A stretch of DNA of 64,000 nucleotides from contig NZ_CP036150.1 in the NCBI RefSeq assembly GCF_008329965.1, positions 186,001 through 250,000 of the forward strand, read 5' to 3'. A program made the position numbers and the translations under genes. Source of the stretch: Oceanispirochaeta crateris. Lineage in GTDB: Bacteria; Spirochaetota; Spirochaetia; DSM-2461. Shown here one piece after another: positions 61,205 through 64,000 of the stretch. The stretch's first letter is position 1; each line of letters starts with the position of its first letter. Below the pieces are notes generated by a model, which ran no database searches, was not told the origin of the DNA, and worked only from the letters and a program-made list of their open reading frames with translations.

Positions 61205-61226
61205 TTGAAAGAATAAACCCTTTCAA
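61205..61226. promoter_or_regulatory. Second, wider-spaced TTGAAAG/CTTTCAA inverted repeat
   Basis: TTGAAAG (61205-61211) and CTTTCAA (61220-61226) are separated by 8 bp, directly beside the first operator. It may be an auxiliary site for the same regulator. Confidence 0.4.
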
Positions 61227-61362
61227 AGAGATCTGTCAAATTCTAATTCTTAATAATTTCTCCTTCTAGTCTGCTAAAAAGAGAATTGCTGTGTGTCTAT
61301 TCCGCTTCTTCACAGAAGATGGATCTGCCTGTATTATAATAACCCAATAGGAGACTCATATC

Positions 61363-62646
61363 ATGATCACTAAGGCGCACAAATTAAGTTATGCAGGTTT
61401 TCTCTGGCATGGTATTTTTTTAGCACTCACGGTGACCTTTACAGAGGTAAACTCTGTATTGCCCGCTTTGGTTCTCCAAATAGGAGGCTCTGAAGTACAC
61501 ATTGGGTTTATAACGGCCATCATGATCGGTTTTCCTCTGATCTCACAGCTGCTATTTGCGCCTTTTATCCAATCCAGGAAAAGAAAGAAGCCCTTCCTGT
61601 TGGCGGGATTGTATGCCAGAATGTCCGCTCTTTTCGGCATAGGTCTGCTTTTGAACAGTGTTGACTCCTTTTCACCTTCCATCGTTCTGATTCTTATTTA
61701 TTGCGGACTCACCGTCTTTACTCTCTCGGGTGCTTTTTCCGGTATCAGCTATGTTTCCCTCATAGGAGTCACCATTCCAAAAGAACTGAGACATAAGTTT
61801 TTTCTACATAAACAGGTGTTCTGGAGCCTGGGTGTGCTAATTTCGGGAGTTCTCACCCGGTATGTCCTGGCCGGGTTTTCAGGAACTCAAAAATATACAT
61901 TTCTGTTTGCTCTCGCTTCATTGATGCTGGCTCTAGGATCAATCGGATTCTGGATGATCAGAGAACCGGATGTAGCTCTTGGGGCGGAAACAACTGCCCC
62001 CACGACTCCTGGAATTAAGGGAGTTTTCTCATCCATGAAGGTCATCTTGAAAGAGGATAGAACCTTCAGATTCTATTGCATTGCCATAAATCTACTCTCT
62101 TTATCTATCGTGATCATTCCTTTTTATCTCCCCTCTTTGATGAGGCATTTTTCTCTTTCCCCTCAAATCATTGGGACTATCGTTCTTCTCCAGATGGGCG
62201 GGATGGTCCTTTCTAATCTTATTTGGCCGAAGATCATTAAGCCCCTCGGTTTTAAAGGTCTTTTGAAGATTCAGGCTACGGCCAGTCTGTTTATTCCTTT
62301 CTTGTTGACCATCCTTCTTGTAAGCGGAATTGGCCCGGGTGTTATCTATGTTGTTTTCCCTCTCTTGGGAGCCCTGGCAGGGGCTCATAAAATGTGCGGA
62401 GAAGCTGTTTTGGTTCAGATTAGTCAGGAAGATCGGAGGGCTCTATATTCCGGAATCTACGGTGCTCTGAATTTGAGTAGTGCTGTGGCGCCTCTCATTC
62501 TTGGATTTCTCCTCAGGGATATTACATTCCTTCTGCTTTTCCCGATTCTGGGAGTTTTCTCTCTTTTAGCCATCCCAATTGTCAATAAAATGATATGCCC
62601 AATAGATGTGGTAAAGGCTCAAGACGATATGATTTCAAGGAGTTGA
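61363..62646 (+). CDS. MFS transporter
   Basis: A 427-residue carrier with twelve predicted helices. The ITAIMIGFPLISQLLFAPFIQ part and RKRKKPFLLAG loop look like the general MFS-1 group. It is divergent from the lacI gene and shares its operator region, which suggests a sugar or sugar-product carrier. AGGAG precedes the ATG. The last 12 bp overlap the convergent membrane protein gene. Confidence 0.85.
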   Translation: MITKAHKLSYAGFLWHGIFLALTVTFTEVNSVLPALVLQIGGSEVHIGFITAIMIGFPLISQLLFAPFIQSRKRKKPFLLAGLYARMSALFGIGLLLNSVDSFSPSIVLILIYCGLTVFTLSGAFSGISYVSLIGVTIPKELRHKFFLHKQVFWSLGVLISGVLTRYVLAGFSGTQKYTFLFALASLMLALGSIGFWMIREPDVALGAETTAPTTPGIKGVFSSMKVILKEDRTFRFYCIAINLLSLSIVIIPFYLPSLMRHFSLSPQIIGTIVLLQMGGMVLSNLIWPKIIKPLGFKGLLKIQATASLFIPFLLTILLVSGIGPGVIYVVFPLLGALAGAHKMCGEAVLVQISQEDRRALYSGIYGALNLSSAVAPLILGFLLRDITFLLLFPILGVFSLLAIPIVNKMICPIDVVKAQDDMISRS

Positions 62647-63222
62647 GCTTGTCCTATCCATTTTTGAAAAATGGCGGTAAAGAAAGTAGGTAAGGAGTAC
62701 GGCAATGCCTTTATCGGTAAAATTGATCAGAATACGGGTAAACAGGGCCGAGGTGAATATAGAATTCCCCGTATGTATGATGGCCTTGACGATATCATCG
62801 GCTACCAGGTTGGTGAAGCCTTCAAATAGAAATGTCACAATGACAGCCCCCAGGATGGAATTTCCAAGGGTCAATACAAAAATAATCCAGATGACTCCTA
62901 TGGGAGTATTGAGAAACCCTTTTCTTACCATTACAGCTGTTGCTATGGCAGTGAACATATTGACCAAAGCAAAGGGATAGAAATTGCCGGGGAACCCCAT
63001 TAACACTTCGTAAAAAAGATTTGACAAAAGTCCTGTGATAATCCCCGGGACCAGACCAAAGAAGGCTGAAATCATGATTGTAAAGAAAGAGTCAAAAAAT
63101 AAGGGAAGGGACAGAGCGTCGTTCATCATGAACAGGAGTCCATTCATTCCTACTGCTACAACAATGACGGTCGTCGTCACAGGCAGAGGTTTTTTTATGG
63201 GTAAATTACTATTGATGACCAT
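62635..63222 (-). CDS. Six-helix membrane protein resembling an ECF S component
   Basis: A 195-residue hydrophobic protein with about six helices. The LPLFFDSFFTIMISAFFGLVPG part followed by GLLSNLFYE is shaped like the start of ECF-type S components and also like the membrane sensor part of some signalling proteins. No ATPase or EcfT gene is nearby. The ATG at 63222 lies 6 nt after a TATCTT and has no Shine-Dalgarno. Confidence 0.55.
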   Translation of the reverse strand: MVINSNLPIKKPLPVTTTVIVVAVGMNGLLFMMNDALSLPLFFDSFFTIMISAFFGLVPGIITGLLSNLFYEVLMGFPGNFYPFALVNMFTAIATAVMVRKGFLNTPIGVIWIIFVLTLGNSILGAVIVTFLFEGFTNLVADDIVKAIIHTGNSIFTSALFTRILINFTDKGIAVLLTYFLYRHFSKMDRTSSTP

Positions 63223-63228
63223 GAATAA

Positions 63229-63257
63229 AAGATACCACGTACGCTATTCTGGGTAAA
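63229..63257 (-). promoter_or_regulatory. Promoter giving a possibly leaderless mRNA
   Basis: On the minus strand TTTACC (63257-63252), 17 bp, TATCTT (63234-63229), 6 nt, ATG at 63222. Both boxes match only 4 of 6, the weakest case of this kind in the window. Confidence 0.4.
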
Positions 63258-63466
63258 TATTTTTCGCAGGAAACAAACAGCCCAATTTGTATTTTTTTCT
63301 TTTGACTCTGTTCCCATTCGGTCTTGTAGGTTCACATTTAAATTGAAAATTCTGTTGAATATCTACCTGATCGTGGATTTTGTTTAAAAAAGAGAGTGAA
63401 TCAAATCTCCCCTAAGGGAGCTTCTCATGGTAATATGTTGAAGTTTCCTGTTTTTTCGGAGGGTTA

Positions 63467-64000
63467 ATGAGGGGTCCTTTCAGATACATACTATTATTCT
63501 TGCTCCTCCTACAAATGCCTTTCTTAACAGCCCAGAATCAAGAACTTGAAAAGTCCCCTCATTCAGTTTTGTTTCTCTTTTCTTATCATCCCGGACATGA
63601 GTGGGAAGATGTTCTGTATAAGACTCTCCTGGAAGGGATGAAAGAGAATCTTCCCGGTGTGGATCTCTTTGTGCAGTACATGGACAGCAAACGCTATTCC
63701 CTGGAGGAGAGAGCTGATTCTATTTTGACTCAACTCAGAACTGATATCCCTTCGGATTTGCTCCTCATTGTGGCTGTCGATGATAATGCACTTCATTTCC
63801 TGACGAATAAGGGGCAGGATCTATTTCCCGGGGTTCCCATAGTTTTCTGTGGAATCAATGATTACCCCCAATTTCAGGACAAGCTGAAATCTCCACATAC
63901 GGGTGTTATCAGCCGGGTCAATCTTCAAGATACTCTGAAATTGGCACAGAGTCTGATTCCCGGGGTTAAAAAAGTTTTTGTAATATCAGATGCCACTCCC
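63467..64000 (+). CDS. Exported ABC-type binding or sensor protein, 5' part only
   Basis: The gene runs off the window; 178 residues are visible. It starts MRGPFRYILLFLLLLQMPFL, a signal peptide or membrane anchor, with GGAGGG just upstream. The mature part LFLFSYHPGHEWEDVLYKT, then DLLLIVAVDDNALHFLT and GVPIVFCGINDYPQF is typical of the ABC_sub_bind-type periplasmic domain often fused to histidine kinase or GGDEF output in sensor proteins. Which output follows cannot be seen. The 244-bp gap upstream shows only a small CTCCC/GGGAG inverted repeat near 63407-63420. Confidence 0.75.
   Translation, partial: MRGPFRYILLFLLLLQMPFLTAQNQELEKSPHSVLFLFSYHPGHEWEDVLYKTLLEGMKENLPGVDLFVQYMDSKRYSLEERADSILTQLRTDIPSDLLLIVAVDDNALHFLTNKGQDLFPGVPIVFCGINDYPQFQDKLKSPHTGVISRVNLQDTLKLAQSLIPGVKKVFVISDATP

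Noticed and set aside
1-64000. CRISPR arrays, tRNA or rRNA genes, insertion sequences
   Set aside because: No regularly spaced repeats, tRNA-like cloverleaf, rRNA stretch or transposase frame was noticed anywhere in the window.

Overview
The window looks like a chromosomal stretch from a free-living, saccharolytic, anaerobic spirochaete (Spirochaeta or Oceanispirochaeta-like). The evidence is a spirochaetal FlaB-type flagellin with the usual N- and C-terminal helices, several solute-binding proteins whose mature ends begin AGxQE, and a redox gene set made of oxygen-sensitive enzymes: [FeFe] hydrogenase, formate dehydrogenase, a tungsten/molybdenum AOR-family oxidoreductase and FeoAB. The assignment is inferred from protein character; no rRNA or tRNA gene was seen.

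Layout. 1-1853: paired MinD-like Fe-S ATPases, a NifX-family protein and a decayed NifX paralogue. 2115-4488: feoAB. 4562-10488: an exported MTA/SAH nucleosidase, then a leftward operon with a complete ECF transporter (S, A-A, T) and two SAM hydroxide adenosyltransferases. 10721-14612: a ferric-iron-type ABC transporter. 14722-21902: beta-phosphoglucomutase, GH13 glucosidase, flagellin, an orphan HTH-DNA methyltransferase, a PAP2 phosphatase and an MFS carrier. 22025-26084: formate dehydrogenase with mobA and fdhD. 26188-34613: a long rightward run with a U32 protein, class III aminotransferase, UbiD, UbiA and UbiX, and a complete ABC importer split around the Ubi genes. 34628-40106: an operon for a Tat-exported ferredoxin, an AOR-family enzyme, an unknown protein, a second FdhD-like protein and TatC/B/A, preceded by what I read as a molybdenum/tungsten cofactor riboswitch. 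40247-49005: recQ and an envelope/accessory region with a decayed recQ fragment. 49110-54138: HD-GYP protein, AroE-like protein and a group B-like [FeFe] hydrogenase cluster. 54241-61150: a GH65 phosphorylase with an alpha-glucoside-type ABC importer and a LacI regulator. 61363-64000: MFS carrier, S-component-like membrane protein and the start of a periplasmic sensor protein.

How the parts fit. Formate dehydrogenase, AOR, hydrogenase and the Ubi-family genes suggest ferredoxin- and quinone-linked anaerobic electron flow. GH65 phosphorylase plus beta-phosphoglucomutase (40 kb apart) would form one disaccharide phosphorolysis route. A palindrome TTAG-N6-CTAA occurs upstream of feoAB, between the ferric-type ABC and ECF operons, and in the promoter of a lipoprotein gene; I propose one metal-responsive regulator.

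The most interesting items are the riboswitch-controlled AOR operon carrying its own Tat translocon and a cysteine-poor FdhD paralogue; the UbiD/A/X genes embedded in an ABC importer operon; five genes whose -10 box lies 6-7 nt before the ATG with no Shine-Dalgarno, suggesting leaderless mRNAs; and 14-bp-spaced TATCG repeats at the hydrogenase promoter that share a 12-mer with a palindrome at the AOR promoter.
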